Source: Stieleria bergensis (lineage in GTDB: Bacteria > Planctomycetota > Planctomycetia > Pirellulales > Pirellulaceae). Taken from it: a stretch of DNA of 64,000 nt. The stretch spans positions 1,701,911-1,765,910 of the forward strand of contig CP036272.1 of the NCBI GenBank assembly GCA_007745635.1. The letters run 5' to 3'. Positions 18,284 through 26,926 of this stretch are shown here, one piece after another. The notes under the pieces are model-generated. The model did not search any database and was not told where the DNA came from. It saw only the letters and a list, made by a program, of their open reading frames with translations. The first letter of the stretch is position 1, and every line of letters starts with the position of its first letter. Position numbers and translations under genes: made by a program.

Positions 18284-19251
18284 AGCTGTGCGATGACTTG
18301 TTGCACAATCTTGTCGACCGCATCGTTGGACGCGGTTTCGCTGTGCTCGTCGACGTAGCTGTAAAGCAGGTCGTCGATTTGGCGCTGTGCGGATTGAATC
18401 GCGTCCAATTGATGATCTGAAAGTGGGACACGTCCTGGGCCGAGGTCCCAGCCCCGAGATCTGGCCCCGGCGCGGAAGCCTTCTGGGAATTCGCCAACAC
18501 TGATCATCGCATCAAACAGGGGCAGCAGTTGATACTGTAGCCGCATCGCTTTCTTGATGTCCCCATCCAGCACGCTGCGGTGGATCGCGCGGGTTAATTC
18601 GGGGACAACACCGCTGGTTGCGTTGGTGCCGCCGTTTGCTCCAGCAACCAGCATGGGAACCAAAGCAGCATCCCAGCCAGTTAAGAAGCAAAAGTCAGGA
18701 CGCATCGGACGGATCTGGGAAATCATCCGCATCATGTTGGGCAGGTCACCCGAGCTGTCTTTAATGCCCACCACGCGAGGGCATTCGGCTGCTAAACGAA
18801 CCACGGTGTCCACCGAAATCGGTGACGCGAAGAGCGGAATGTTGTACAGCGTGACGTCCACCGAGACGCGATCGGCGATCTCGCGGAAGTACGCATACAC
18901 ACCTTGATCAGAAAGCCGATAGTAGAACGGCGCGACAATGGCCACCGCACGGACGCCCATCGCGCCATAGTGGTCGCAGGCCTCGATGGTTTCTTGCGCG
19001 TTGGCTTCGGCAGCCCCAGCCAGAATCGGCACTCGGCCAGCGGCTTGCTCGACGACGACTTGAACAATGCGGCGTCGTTCTTGGGGAGTGAAGCGGACGA
19101 ATTCACCGGTGCTGCCGTTGGGGTACAGACCGTCCACCCCTTTTTCAATCAACCAGTCAATGTAGCGGCGTAAGGTGTCCTCGTCGATTCGTCCGGCGCT
19201 GTCGACAGGGGTGATGTTGGGGGTTAGGATCCCCGAAATCGGCTTGCTCAT
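18268..19251 (-). CDS. DapA/NAL-family (dihydrodipicolinate synthase-like) aldolase
   Basis: The 327-residue TIM-barrel protein has the family marks: pyruvate-carboxylate motif GSTGE (residues 46-50), Tyr in YNIP (Y136) and the Schiff-base Lys in GIKDSSGD (K164). This is a class I aldolase that condenses or cleaves pyruvate. It may be DHDPS (lysine pathway) or a sugar-acid lyase; the longer C-terminus and the absence of lysine genes nearby favour the second. The last 30 residues are Gln/Ser-rich and end inside a tandem repeat. Confidence 0.85.
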   Translation of the reverse strand: MSKPISGILTPNITPVDSAGRIDEDTLRRYIDWLIEKGVDGLYPNGSTGEFVRFTPQERRRIVQVVVEQAAGRVPILAGAAEANAQETIEACDHYGAMGVRAVAIVAPFYYRLSDQGVYAYFREIADRVSVDVTLYNIPLFASPISVDTVVRLAAECPRVVGIKDSSGDLPNMMRMISQIRPMRPDFCFLTGWDAALVPMLVAGANGGTNATSGVVPELTRAIHRSVLDGDIKKAMRLQYQLLPLFDAMISVGEFPEGFRAGARSRGWDLGPGRVPLSDHQLDAIQSAQRQIDDLLYSYVDEHSETASNDAVDKIVQQVIAQLQSQQ

Positions 19252-19663
19252 CGTTGTCTATCTGGCGTGGTCTCAAAGTGTGTTGGAAGGGCGTGGCGAG
19301 CGATCGGTTGCCGTGAGTTGGCGGTCTGCAGTCATCCACACCCGTTTGAAATCGGTCGCTATGGGGGAAGACTAGACCAATGTGTCATGAATGCCAGGAA
19401 TCAGTTTGTCGATCTGGTAGGAATCAACGATTATCCGGCTGGCGCCAGTGGAAGCGGCATCCAACGGCCTGAGGCAGCTTGCTGATGGGATCAAACGCTG
19501 GGAAGGCAAGCCCGAGGCGACTGGGATTCGTTTCCTGTTCACGCGCCGGTCCGCTGGGCCATCGTTTCAACTGGGCCATCGTTTCAACTGGGCCATCGTT
19601 TCAACTGGGCCATCGTTTCAACACACGCGCTGGGATAGGTGTCGCGGTGGTGTGGATGCCGTG
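19252..19663. other. Intergenic region with tandem repeat
   Basis: About 410 bp between the DapA-like gene and trhO, both on the minus strand. It contains a 17-bp tandem repeat (listed separately) close to the 3' end of trhO. No gene was seen. Confidence 0.6.
19556..19622. repeat. 17-bp intergenic tandem repeat
   Basis: Nearly four perfect copies of GGGCCATCGTTTCAACT in tandem, about 40 bp downstream of the trhO stop. The unit is not a multiple of three and the array is non-coding. Confidence 0.95.
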
Positions 19664-20611
19664 TTAGCAGTCCTTGAGGGTCTTTCCAGGGCTGGTCAAG
19701 CCTTGCTTTTCCCACATGGCTTGTCGTTCGGCAAAGCGGCGTTTGCGTTCTTCTGAGATTTCGTTCACGCAATTGGGACAGTGCACGCCGGCTTCGAAGT
19801 CTTTGTGTTGTTGGTCCGCTTCGCTGACGGGCCAGCCACAGGCAAAGCACATCACGTGTCCGCTTTCTTGGACACCATGGCCAACGGAAACGCGCTGGTC
19901 AAAGACGAAGCAATCGCCTTGCCATTTAGAGTCCGCTTCAGGAACGGTTTCCAAATACTTGAGGATGCCGCCCTTGAGGTGATACACCTCCTGGAAACCC
20001 TTTTGCTTGAGCAAGGCGGTGGATTTTTCGCAGCGAATGCCGCCGGTGCAAAACATGGCGACTTTGGAATGCTTTTCAGGATCCAAATGGTGGTCGACGT
20101 ATTCAGGAAACTCGCGAAACGATTCTGTTTCCGGATTCACGGCGCCTTCAAAGGTGCCAATCGCAACTTCGTAATCGTTACGAGTGTCAATCAGGATCAC
20201 CTCCGGATCGGAGATCAATTCGTTCCAGTTCTCCGGATCGACATAAGTGCCGACGACTTGTTTGGGATCAATGCCTTCAACACCCATCGTGACGATTTCG
20301 CGTTTTAGCTTGACGCGCGTGCGGCGAAACGGTTGCTCTGCACAATTGGATTCTTTGACATCCAAACCCGCAAACTCAGGGATTGCGTTCAAGTGCTCAA
20401 GCACCGCATCGATGCCTTGACGGGAACCGGCGACCGTTCCGTTGATCCCCTCGGCGGCTAACAGCAACGAGCCTTTGATGTCGTTGTCAGCCAAGGCCTG
20501 CTGCAATCCACTGCGGAGTGACTCGTACTGGGGCAGGCTGACAAAACGGTACAGAGCAGCGACAACGATGGGCAGATCGTTGTCGCTTGATGATGCTTGC
20601 GGATCATTCAT
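19664..20611 (-). CDS. trhO: tRNA uridine(34) hydroxylase TrhO (rhodanese family)
   Basis: TrhO makes 5-hydroxyuridine at tRNA position 34. The N-terminal acylphosphatase-like domain ([25 protein letters not shown]) precedes the rhodanese domain with catalytic loop [15 protein letters not shown]-terminal zinc-like region has two Cys pairs (CFACGWP, CPNCVNE). Order and length (about 315 residues) match the family. ATG 20611 was preferred; a second possible ATG lies 14 codons upstream at 20653. Confidence 0.93.
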   Translation of the reverse strand: MNDPQASSSDNDLPIVVAALYRFVSLPQYESLRSGLQQALADNDIKGSLLLAAEGINGTVAGSRQGIDAVLEHLNAIPEFAGLDVKESNCAEQPFRRTRVKLKREIVTMGVEGIDPKQVVGTYVDPENWNELISDPEVILIDTRNDYEVAIGTFEGAVNPETESFREFPEYVDHHLDPEKHSKVAMFCTGGIRCEKSTALLKQKGFQEVYHLKGGILKYLETVPEADSKWQGDCFVFDQRVSVGHGVQESGHVMCFACGWPVSEADQQHKDFEAGVHCPNCVNEISEERKRRFAERQAMWEKQGLTSPGKTLKDC

Positions 20612-20724
20612 GAGTAGGTTCGCCCAAAGAGGCTGGCCTCGCGAGTCAGACAAAGCGAACCGGTCGGTTGGAAACCAGCAAACTGAGATCCTGCAGGCAG
20701 GAAACCCGTTTGGTGTCCAGCAGG

Positions 20725-21240
20725 TTAGACCAGCATTCGCAGCGCAGCCATCGCGGTGGCGTAGTCGGGTTCGTCGGTGACTTCGGGGACGATTTCAATG
20801 TGAGCCACTTCACCGTCGGCATTCAGGACGATGACGGCCCGCGTGAGCAGTTTAAGCTCTTCGATCGTCATTCCATAGTCTGCGCCAAAGGCATGCGTTT
20901 GATAATCGCTGGCCGTGCGCATTTCGATATTTTCTGCACCACAGAAGCGAGCTTGTGCGAATGGCAGGTCGCGGCTGATGGTGACCGCGTTGATTTGATC
21001 ACCCAAGGAAGCCAGTTCCTCGTTGAATTTCTTGGTTTGGATTGCGCAGACGCCGGTGTCAAGGCTGGGCACAATGCTTAACAGCGTCGGCTTGCCTTTC
21101 AGATCATCCAGGGTCAGGGTCTGGATACCAGCGTCGGCATAGTGCAATTCGAAGGCCGGGGCCGGTTTGCCGACCTCCAACGCGCTACCAGCCAAGGTCA
21201 TCGGATTGCTTTTAAAGGTGATTACGCCAGTTTGTGTCAT
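20725..21240 (-). CDS. tpx: Thiol peroxidase Tpx
   Basis: The 171-residue atypical 2-Cys peroxiredoxin reduces H2O2 and alkyl hydroperoxides with thioredoxin. The peroxidatic Cys is in [15 protein letters not shown] and the resolving Cys in [12 protein letters not shown] 21240 starts the family N-terminus ([15 protein letters not shown]); the frame is open for 36 more codons without similarity. It lies 70 bp downstream of trhO, possibly in a separate unit. Confidence 0.95.
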   Translation of the reverse strand: MTQTGVITFKSNPMTLAGSALEVGKPAPAFELHYADAGIQTLTLDDLKGKPTLLSIVPSLDTGVCAIQTKKFNEELASLGDQINAVTISRDLPFAQARFCGAENIEMRTASDYQTHAFGADYGMTIEELKLLTRAVIVLNADGEVAHIEIVPEVTDEPDYATAMAALRMLV

Positions 21241-21477
21241 GGTGACAAGTTCCAGTAAGTTGGGTGAAGTTTCATTCCAGGAGGCGGCGTTTCGCCCACC
21301 TGATTGCCACATTATGCAACAGCGGCTTGCACCAAGAAAGAGGGGCAAACCGCGACCCGTTGCTGGTCGTCATCACGCGCTGGGCTGACAGGGCTTGACG
21401 ATGGGGGCGGTTTCCCGAACGGGACACCCGTCGAAGTGTCGCCCAGTGTGTCGCCGGGGTGTGTCGCCGGGGCGCGA

Positions 21478-22038
21478 TCATGTGGCCGCGACCGGCATGC
21501 GGCGTTCGATGGCACGCCGCAGTTGATCCCAATTGACCGGCTTGCCAACAAAGTCGGTGGCGCCCAAGGCTTGCATCTGTCGACGAACCGACACGTCATG
21601 ACAGCCACTGACCACAATCACTGGGATCTCCGCCGTGGATTTCGATTCCCTGAGTCGACGTAAGAGGTCATCGCCATTGCCGTCAGGCAATTCATAGTCC
21701 AATAAAATCGCCGAAGGCGCATCAATGAAGCGCTGCTGGCCCCCTGCCCTGGCCTCTTTGACGTTCAGCATTTGCCAACCAAATTCATTGACCCGCACCT
21801 GCAGGATCTTGGCAAAGTCATCGTCATTTTCGATGCAGAGAATCCACGGTGCTGAATCCTTCGAACCGCATGGCTCTACCGACGTGCCGGAGCTTTCCGA
21901 GATCGATGGCAGCTCTGGGGACTCGCTGGCCGGCGCCGAACCGATCGTCGTTAGAACAGCGTCCAGCAAATTGTGTAAGCCATTGAGTGCCGTGAGCGTT
22001 CCCGCAGCAGAAGGATGAGTGGTTTCTGTTGTTTGCAT
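21478..22038 (-). CDS. Response-regulator receiver protein
   Basis: The 186-residue protein has a disordered N-terminal region of about 65 residues (Ser/Pro-rich) and one receiver domain. Acidic pocket ENDDD, phospho-acceptor Asp in LLDYELPDGNG, the switch Ser in VIVVSG, and Lys in FVGKPVNW are all present. No output domain follows, so it works by protein-protein contact or as a phosphate relay. No histidine kinase is adjacent. The start has GGAATCAC 11 bases upstream, a leader shared with two other genes here. Confidence 0.87.
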   Translation of the reverse strand: MQTTETTHPSAAGTLTALNGLHNLLDAVLTTIGSAPASESPELPSISESSGTSVEPCGSKDSAPWILCIENDDDFAKILQVRVNEFGWQMLNVKEARAGGQQRFIDAPSAILLDYELPDGNGDDLLRRLRESKSTAEIPVIVVSGCHDVSVRRQMQALGATDFVGKPVNWDQLRRAIERRMPVAAT

Positions 22039-22421
22039 GCTGTGATTCCTTCGTTGATTAATCTTCGTAGCGCCAGCGATCGATGACGGTGCTGATCAGA
22101 AAGCCAGCCAGTCAGCTAGCCAGCACGGGCATCCGTTGAATGCCAGACATCTTCTTCGCTCATAAAGACATAGGACGCACACTGTTCATGGCAAGCACAC
22201 ATGAGCCGATAATCTGGTTGCCCCGTCAGAAGGGCCACAGGGGGTCCAATTGGATCGTCTGTGATCAGCGCAGCAATCCAGAGACAATCTAGATGTAGAG
22301 ACACAGCATCGACGATGCCGAAGCGCGCCGCTTCTTAGGGTGCCGTGCTTGCAAACAAAAACAGGGCACGCCCTGTGGACGTGCCCTGCGAAAGAAAACG
22401 TGTTGTTTGCTCCGTGGTCAA
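22039..22421. other. Intergenic region with terminator
   Basis: About 380 bp between the sigma-factor gene and the receiver gene, both minus. It contains the terminator of the sigma gene at its right end and presumably the receiver promoter. No gene seen. Confidence 0.5.
22355..22388 (-). terminator. Rho-independent terminator after sigma-factor gene
   Basis: A 9-bp perfect stem (CAGGGCACG / CGTGCCCTG) followed on the minus strand by TTTTTGTTTG, 33 bp past the stop. Confidence 0.9.
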
Positions 22422-23003
22422 TCAGACGGCTGCTTGCAGCGAATCCATGCGCTGCGCCAATCGCTTTCGAGCGACGTGCAGGCGACGCTTGATGGTTCCG
22501 ATCGGTGCATCAAACTGATTGCTCATCTCGATCAAGGTTTGACCTCGCAAGTAAAACGCAGTCAAGGTTTCTTGATCCAAGTCGCAAAGCTGATCGATGC
22601 TGTCGCGAACCGCTTCGGCCCGTTCTTGATCGGAGACCACTTGGTCGGGCGACAAGTCGCTTGCGCAAGTGGCTTCCAGGGTTTCGGGGTCACAGCTCAC
22701 CGCACCTCGGTTTCGAGTCACTCGGTTGATCGCCATGCGGTGAACGATTTGTCGCAACCAGCCCCCAAACGCTTCGGGGGTTCGCAGTTGGCCGATCTTT
22801 TGCATCGCTTGAATGAACACATCTTGTGCTAATTCATCGGCTTCATCGGCGTTGCGAACTCGATTCATCGCACCGGCAACGATTGCTGGTCGATAGCGTT
22901 GAAACAATTCACCGAAGGCCTCTCGATCGTTGTCTTGTGCCAGGACGACCAATTGAGCAACGGTCAATTCGGTCATTTCCAATCCAGCGCTGTTAGTATC
23001 CAT
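22422..23003 (-). CDS. RNA polymerase sigma factor, ECF-like
   Basis: The 193-residue protein has region 2 (FGELFQRYRPAIVAG; DELAQDVFIQAMQKI; FGGWLRQIVHRMAINRV) and region 4 (LDQETLTAFYLRGQTLIE with helix-turn-helix IGTIKRRLHVARKRL). It directs RNA polymerase to a set of promoters, probably in response to an envelope or stress signal. No anti-sigma gene is adjacent. ATG 23003 is preceded by GAGAGGAATCACCACG; a longer frame to 23126 has no family similarity. Confidence 0.9.
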   Translation of the reverse strand: MDTNSAGLEMTELTVAQLVVLAQDNDREAFGELFQRYRPAIVAGAMNRVRNADEADELAQDVFIQAMQKIGQLRTPEAFGGWLRQIVHRMAINRVTRNRGAVSCDPETLEATCASDLSPDQVVSDQERAEAVRDSIDQLCDLDQETLTAFYLRGQTLIEMSNQFDAPIGTIKRRLHVARKRLAQRMDSLQAAV

Positions 23004-23497
23004 CGTGGTGATTCCTCTCCAGGCCTGCGAGGTCGCATCCTTTTGATTTGCGACGGGAGAATGCAGGACTCGGAACGTTGGCGACTGCTGATGTTCGGTG
23101 GCCGTGGCGTTGGCTCGGTTGGGCACACCGCAACAAGCAGAACAAGTCGCTTGGTTGTTGTGGACGTATCAGTTGCTCGGCTGCAAGACACCAAATGATG
23201 TTCTGGCAGTGAGCAAGGTCTGTTTCAAGTGCAGCGTTTGGTTGCTTCAGGAGCTGGAGCAAGGGTCAAACGATGGCGGCCGGAACAACCGTGACAGGGC
23301 CTGGTTGGGCGGTCTGTCGAGTCGACGTTGACGGATTGCAGGTTGAAAACTGCGCAGTCATCGTCAAGGTTGAAAACTGCTAAGGCCGATCGTTGAGATC
23401 GATGCCAGTTGCAGCGGCACAGCTAGGCTGGCCAAGCAACTGGCGCCTCAGAGGTTTCCGGCAATGGTTCGCAAAAAGCGTGTGGCAAACTGCCTGC
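23004..23497. other. Intergenic region
   Basis: About 490 bp. A 14-bp direct repeat AGGTTGAAAACTGC occurs at 23340-23353 and 23367-23380. The sigma-factor promoter should lie near its left end. No gene seen. Confidence 0.5.
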
Positions 23498-23872
23498 TTA
23501 GCGATCCTGCTGGGCTAACGCGTTTTGTCGTTCGCGTTGCAACCCTCTGGCGCCTGGATCGGCGGGAATGAATCCCAGTCGATCGAGCGTCGGTTTACAG
23601 CGTTTGCCTAGCTGGTCTGCTAGGCGATGCATGCAATGGCCGACGCCGCGGGCCGTTGTGGCTGTGCCTGTCTCCGGTTGCCAGCTCATAAACTCGGGCA
23701 TGCTTGATGCCGGTTGGTAGCTGGAACTGGGATAGCCTCCACTTGAAACATGGGCCGTACAGAGATGGAGATTGAAAGGTGCGCGTGTAGCAACAACATC
23801 AATCAGTTCACGTACAGCCACGACGTTATTTAAGTTTCGTGCGACTACGGCGATGATTCGTTGAATACGCAT
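23498..23872 (-). CDS. Hypothetical protein
   Basis: A 124-residue protein, not recognised. GGGAGGA lies 7 bases before ATG 23872, the best Shine-Dalgarno in this area, which is the main support for a real gene. It begins with an amphipathic stretch (RIQRIIAVVARNLNNVVAV) and ends in a basic region (GLQRERQNALAQQ). No signal peptide or domain was seen; a frame extension to 23896 adds eight residues only. Confidence 0.6.
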   Translation of the reverse strand: MRIQRIIAVVARNLNNVVAVRELIDVVATRAPFNLHLCTAHVSSGGYPSSSYQPASSMPEFMSWQPETGTATTARGVGHCMHRLADQLGKRCKPTLDRLGFIPADPGARGLQRERQNALAQQDR

Positions 23873-23896
23873 TTTCAATCCTCCCGGCCCCATCAT

Positions 23897-24306
23897 GGGT
23901 GCGGTGTGGAAAAAAGATGAAATCGATTGTTCGCGAATACTGAATCCAATACTCAGTTAGCGAACGATAAAGTCTGGCTTTCTTAGGAAGAAAAATCGCC
24001 AGACGGGGTCTGTGGTCAGACAAGCTTTCTCGTCTAACAAGGTTTCGATGTACAAGTGTGTTCGCCGCAAGGCAAACGATCTTGTCACCAAAGCCATCAA
24101 GTTCCCGTATAAAATACAGTAACTGGTGGTGCCATTGGAGGCCAGCGAAATTCGTCGGCTTAACGACTGGGACATTCATTCCCGTGTGGTTTCACCGGGT
24201 TCCCTCCCCTTGTTGATCGTACAGACAGGGGGCACGAGAATAGGTTCGCAGGAAAAAAAATTTCATGCGACTTTGTTTCCCTTTTTCCGTTCAGGTCTGT
24301 TGATTG
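23897..24306. other. Intergenic, comparatively AT-rich region
   Basis: About 410 bp between divergent genes, with A and T runs (for example near 24250) unlike the GC-richer neighbours. An imperfect inverted repeat (GTTCGCGAATACTGA / TCAGTTAGCGAAC) lies near 23931-23967. Probably promoter DNA for both flanking genes. Confidence 0.45.
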
Positions 24307-25530
24307 ATGCCCTCAGCCGCCACTAGTCTGCCGAATTCGTCCTCTGCGGGATCGTCCAGAAACACGGGATCGTCCAGAAACACGGGATCGCCGAGAAACA
24401 CGGGGAAACACCTTGCAATGGCGTCAACGGCGGAACCTGAGACGGTGATTGGCCCTCTAGCGCTGGACGCACCCGTCGGCAATCCCACTTCACTGGACAC
24501 TCTGTCCGGCCAGGGCGGCGAAAGGAGTCCCGGGCCGAGTGAGCTGGCTCATTTGGCCAGACAGCGACTCGATTCCCCGCGATTCGATCACTCGCCGTCT
24601 TGGCGACGTCACTGCATGACTCTGTTTTGGCCGCCAACCTGCCGACTTTGTGACCACAGCGTGATGGTCGGGATGGAGCTGTGCGACAGCTGTTTTCGTC
24701 AACTTGAAATCAGTCGTTGCCACACGTCACAAGTCTGTTCTCGCTGCGGGCTGCCGGGGGCGGGAGCTTCATTGGCCGGAGCTTCATTGGCCGGAGCTTC
24801 ATTGGCCGGAGCTTCATTGGCCGGAGCTTCATTGGCCGGAGCTTCATTGGCCGGAGCTTCATTGGCCAGCCCTGTGGCCGATTCAGCGGCCAGCGGTTGT
24901 CTGGAGTGTCGTGATCAGACCTTGCATTACGATCGTTGCTTGTCGGTGTGGAGATACGATGGTTTAGTGCGGCAAGCGATTGTGGCGGCAAAATTTGGAC
25001 AGGCGGTCCCCCTGGCGGAAACGCTTGGAAAGCGTCTTGGCTGGCGCTTGCTAGCTGATGACACCTGGCTTCGTCAGTCCTGCCCGGTCGCGGACACGGA
25101 TGCGGCTCCGGATCTGATTGGTTGGGTGCCGTCGCATTTCTCGCGGCGAATGACGCGTGGCGGCGGCGGTGCTCAAGCGCTCGCGCGTGCGGTTCACTCT
25201 GTCTTGACGCGCCGTTGGCCGGATCTGTGTCGGGTTAACTTGCTGCGAACCACTCGGGTGGTCAAAAAGCAGGCTTGGCTGAGTGAAACGGAGCGAGCAC
25301 AGAATGTTCGCGGTGCCTTTGCTCCCCGGCGTCCCTGGCTGAATCGATCGATTCCTTCTTCCTGGCTGCGTCATCGGCTCGGTGGAACCGCAGCGATTGT
25401 CGCGGGCAAGCATGTGTTGGTTGTTGATGATGTCATGACCACCGGTGCCACGCTGAATGAAGTCGCTGGTGTGTTAAAGCGGGCCGGGGCAGCTCAGGTC
25501 ACAGTGGCCGTCGCAGCCAGGGCGGCGTGA
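24307..25530 (+). CDS. ComF family phosphoribosyltransferase-like protein with repeat insertions
   Basis: ComF-type proteins combine zinc ribbons with a PRT-like domain and take part in DNA uptake. Here the first zinc ribbon is CRLCDHS...LCDSCF, the second is split into CSRCGLPG and CLECRDQ, and the PRPP-loop is VVDDVMTTGATLNE near residue 370. Between the Cys pairs of the second ribbon sit seven GASLA copies from a 15-bp DNA repeat. The roughly 100-residue N-terminus also carries an 18-bp repeat (GSSRNT). ComF proteins are normally about 230-250 residues, so both insertions are unusual. A later ATG near 24418 is a possible true start, which would drop the first repeat. Confidence 0.88.
   Translation: MPSAATSLPNSSSAGSSRNTGSSRNTGSPRNTGKHLAMASTAEPETVIGPLALDAPVGNPTSLDTLSGQGGERSPGPSELAHLARQRLDSPRFDHSPSWRRHCMTLFWPPTCRLCDHSVMVGMELCDSCFRQLEISRCHTSQVCSRCGLPGAGASLAGASLAGASLAGASLAGASLAGASLAGASLASPVADSAASGCLECRDQTLHYDRCLSVWRYDGLVRQAIVAAKFGQAVPLAETLGKRLGWRLLADDTWLRQSCPVADTDAAPDLIGWVPSHFSRRMTRGGGGAQALARAVHSVLTRRWPDLCRVNLLRTTRVVKKQAWLSETERAQNVRGAFAPRRPWLNRSIPSSWLRHRLGGTAAIVAGKHVLVVDDVMTTGATLNEVAGVLKRAGAAQVTVAVAARAA
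24349..24402. repeat. 18-bp tandem repeat at the comF 5' end
   Basis: Three copies of GGGATCGTCCAGAAACAC, the third with two changes, in frame in the N-terminal region (position may be off by one base). The encoded unit is GSSRNT. Confidence 0.9.
24763..24867. repeat. 15-bp tandem repeat inside the comF zinc ribbon
   Basis: Seven perfect copies of GGAGCTTCATTGGCC, encoding GASLA seven times, between the two cysteine pairs of the second zinc ribbon. Complete identity of all copies points to recent expansion. Confidence 0.97.
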
Positions 25531-25891
25531 CGCCATACGGTCAGGCTGCCAAGCAACGCAGTGCCCGTGCCAGGCAACGCGAAAGGGTTGAGTTGCGAGG
25601 TTTGTGACGATTTGGCAATGATTGAGTGTTTAGAATCGTTCGCAATCGGCAAACATTGGCGAGTTTGCCAGTTGTTTGCCCGATGAACTAGACTGATTTT
25701 ATTGGGTAAGCTGGGCAGGATTAGCGGTTTTGGCAAATCCCATGTTTTGACGGCTAGAGCGCCACGGCGCGTCGTCTACAGTGACAATTGTTCCAGTAAA
25801 GGACTTGTCGGTTAACAAAGTTATTGGATGATGGAGTCTAGCGACACTCGCTGACCTCGTCATGACACTACGCTTCAACGGTTAATTCCAC
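25531..25891. other. Intergenic region
   Basis: About 360 bp between comF and the DUF502 gene, same strand. The region around 25620-25740 is AT-richer and may hold the promoter of the DUF502 gene. No gene or repeat seen. Confidence 0.4.
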
Positions 25892-26866
25892 GTGAATGCG
25901 CAATCTTCACCAGCCAATCCATTGACCGTTCGCGGTCTGCTGCTGCGCGGTTTGGCAGTGATCTTACCACTGTTGCTGACGATCGTGGTCATTCTTTGGG
26001 CTTGGGCGACCGTCGAAACGTATCTTTTGCGGCCGGTCGAAAGCACCACGCGTTGGATCACCCTGGCCTATTACGAGTGGAACGAGGGGATCTTGGATTC
26101 GGTCCCTGAGGATTCGCTGTCTGAGGGCAACGGACGCTTCAATTACGAGGGCGTCACCTACACCATGGGGCCAGGTGGGAAGTATTTACCGCTACAGGTG
26201 GTCGAGGTTGTGGACAGTCGTCCGGAGTACTTCGGGCCCGATGCTCCGGAGCTGGACTCTGCGAAGAACTACTGGAGACGCTATGTGATGATGGAGGTGA
26301 TGCCTCGATCGCGCGTCTTGCCGGTGTTCCTGATTGTCTTTTTGACGATCCTGTACTTCTTGGGTCGGCTATTCACGTTCGGTATCGGGCGCTGGTTCTT
26401 GCGCGGTTTCGATGCCGCCATCCTGCGAATTCCAGTGATTAGCAAAGTCTATGGGAGCGTGAAACAGGTCACGGACTTTGCCTTTAGCGAACGGCAGATT
26501 GAATTCAATAACGTGGTTGCGGTGCAGTATCCCAGCAAGGGACTGTGGTCGATCGGCTTCGTCACCGGCAGCAGCATGCGACAGCTTGCTGACCTGAATG
26601 ATGGCGAGCAAATGATCAGCGTCTTGATGCCTACCAGCCCCGCACCCATGACTGGCTTCACCATCAGCATCAAACGAAAAGACACCTACGACATCGACAT
26701 CAGCGTTGATGAAGCCATTCAGTTTGTCGTCAGCTGTGGTGTGGTGGTTCCAACACATCAGCGTGTCGAAGGTGGCGAGGAGAGCGGTTCGGATCCGTCT
26801 CGCGGCCGCGGCAAACTGGTCGGTGACCAAGTCGTGTTGACCGAAACGGCTCAGTCGTCAGATTAG
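25892..26866 (+). CDS. DUF502 family membrane protein
   Basis: A 324-residue inner-membrane protein with two predicted helices (LLLRGLAVILPLLLTIVVI, about 14-40, and VLPVFLIVFLTILYFLG, about 142-160). The DUF502 signature RIPVISKVYGSVKQVTDF follows, then a conserved soluble part (VAVQYPSKGLWSIGFVTG, MPTSPAPMTGF). DUF502 function is unknown. Compared with the family there is an inserted loop of about 90 residues between the helices (VPEDSLSEGNGRFNYEG). The start is GTG at 25892. A pair of hairpins follows. Confidence 0.88.
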   Translation: MNAQSSPANPLTVRGLLLRGLAVILPLLLTIVVILWAWATVETYLLRPVESTTRWITLAYYEWNEGILDSVPEDSLSEGNGRFNYEGVTYTMGPGGKYLPLQVVEVVDSRPEYFGPDAPELDSAKNYWRRYVMMEVMPRSRVLPVFLIVFLTILYFLGRLFTFGIGRWFLRGFDAAILRIPVISKVYGSVKQVTDFAFSERQIEFNNVVAVQYPSKGLWSIGFVTGSSMRQLADLNDGEQMISVLMPTSPAPMTGFTISIKRKDTYDIDISVDEAIQFVVSCGVVVPTHQRVEGGEESGSDPSRGRGKLVGDQVVLTETAQSSD

Positions 26867-26925
26867 AAGCGGCCAAAACGCCGCTTTTCTCTGTACCAAG
26901 CGGCCAGGACGCCGCTCTTGCTTGG
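26867..26925. terminator. Two hairpins between convergent genes
   Basis: The first stem (AAGCGG ... CCGCTT, 26868-26888) is followed by TTCT and the second (AAGCGG / CCGCT, 26899-26920) by CTTGCTT. They lie in the 60 bp between the DUF502 gene and the convergent DUF11 gene and could terminate both. Confidence 0.65.
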
Positions 26926-26926
26926 A

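Noticed and set aside
23826-24179. 117-codon minus-strand frame
   Set aside because: It overlaps the start and Shine-Dalgarno of the gene at 23498-23872 and looks like AT-rich intergenic sequence.
24763-24867. CRISPR-like repeat array
   Set aside because: Copies abut with no spacers and lie in a reading frame; it is a tandem repeat, and no cas gene is nearby.
24710-24991. Repetitive frame opposite comF
   Set aside because: It is the antisense reading of the 15-bp repeat.
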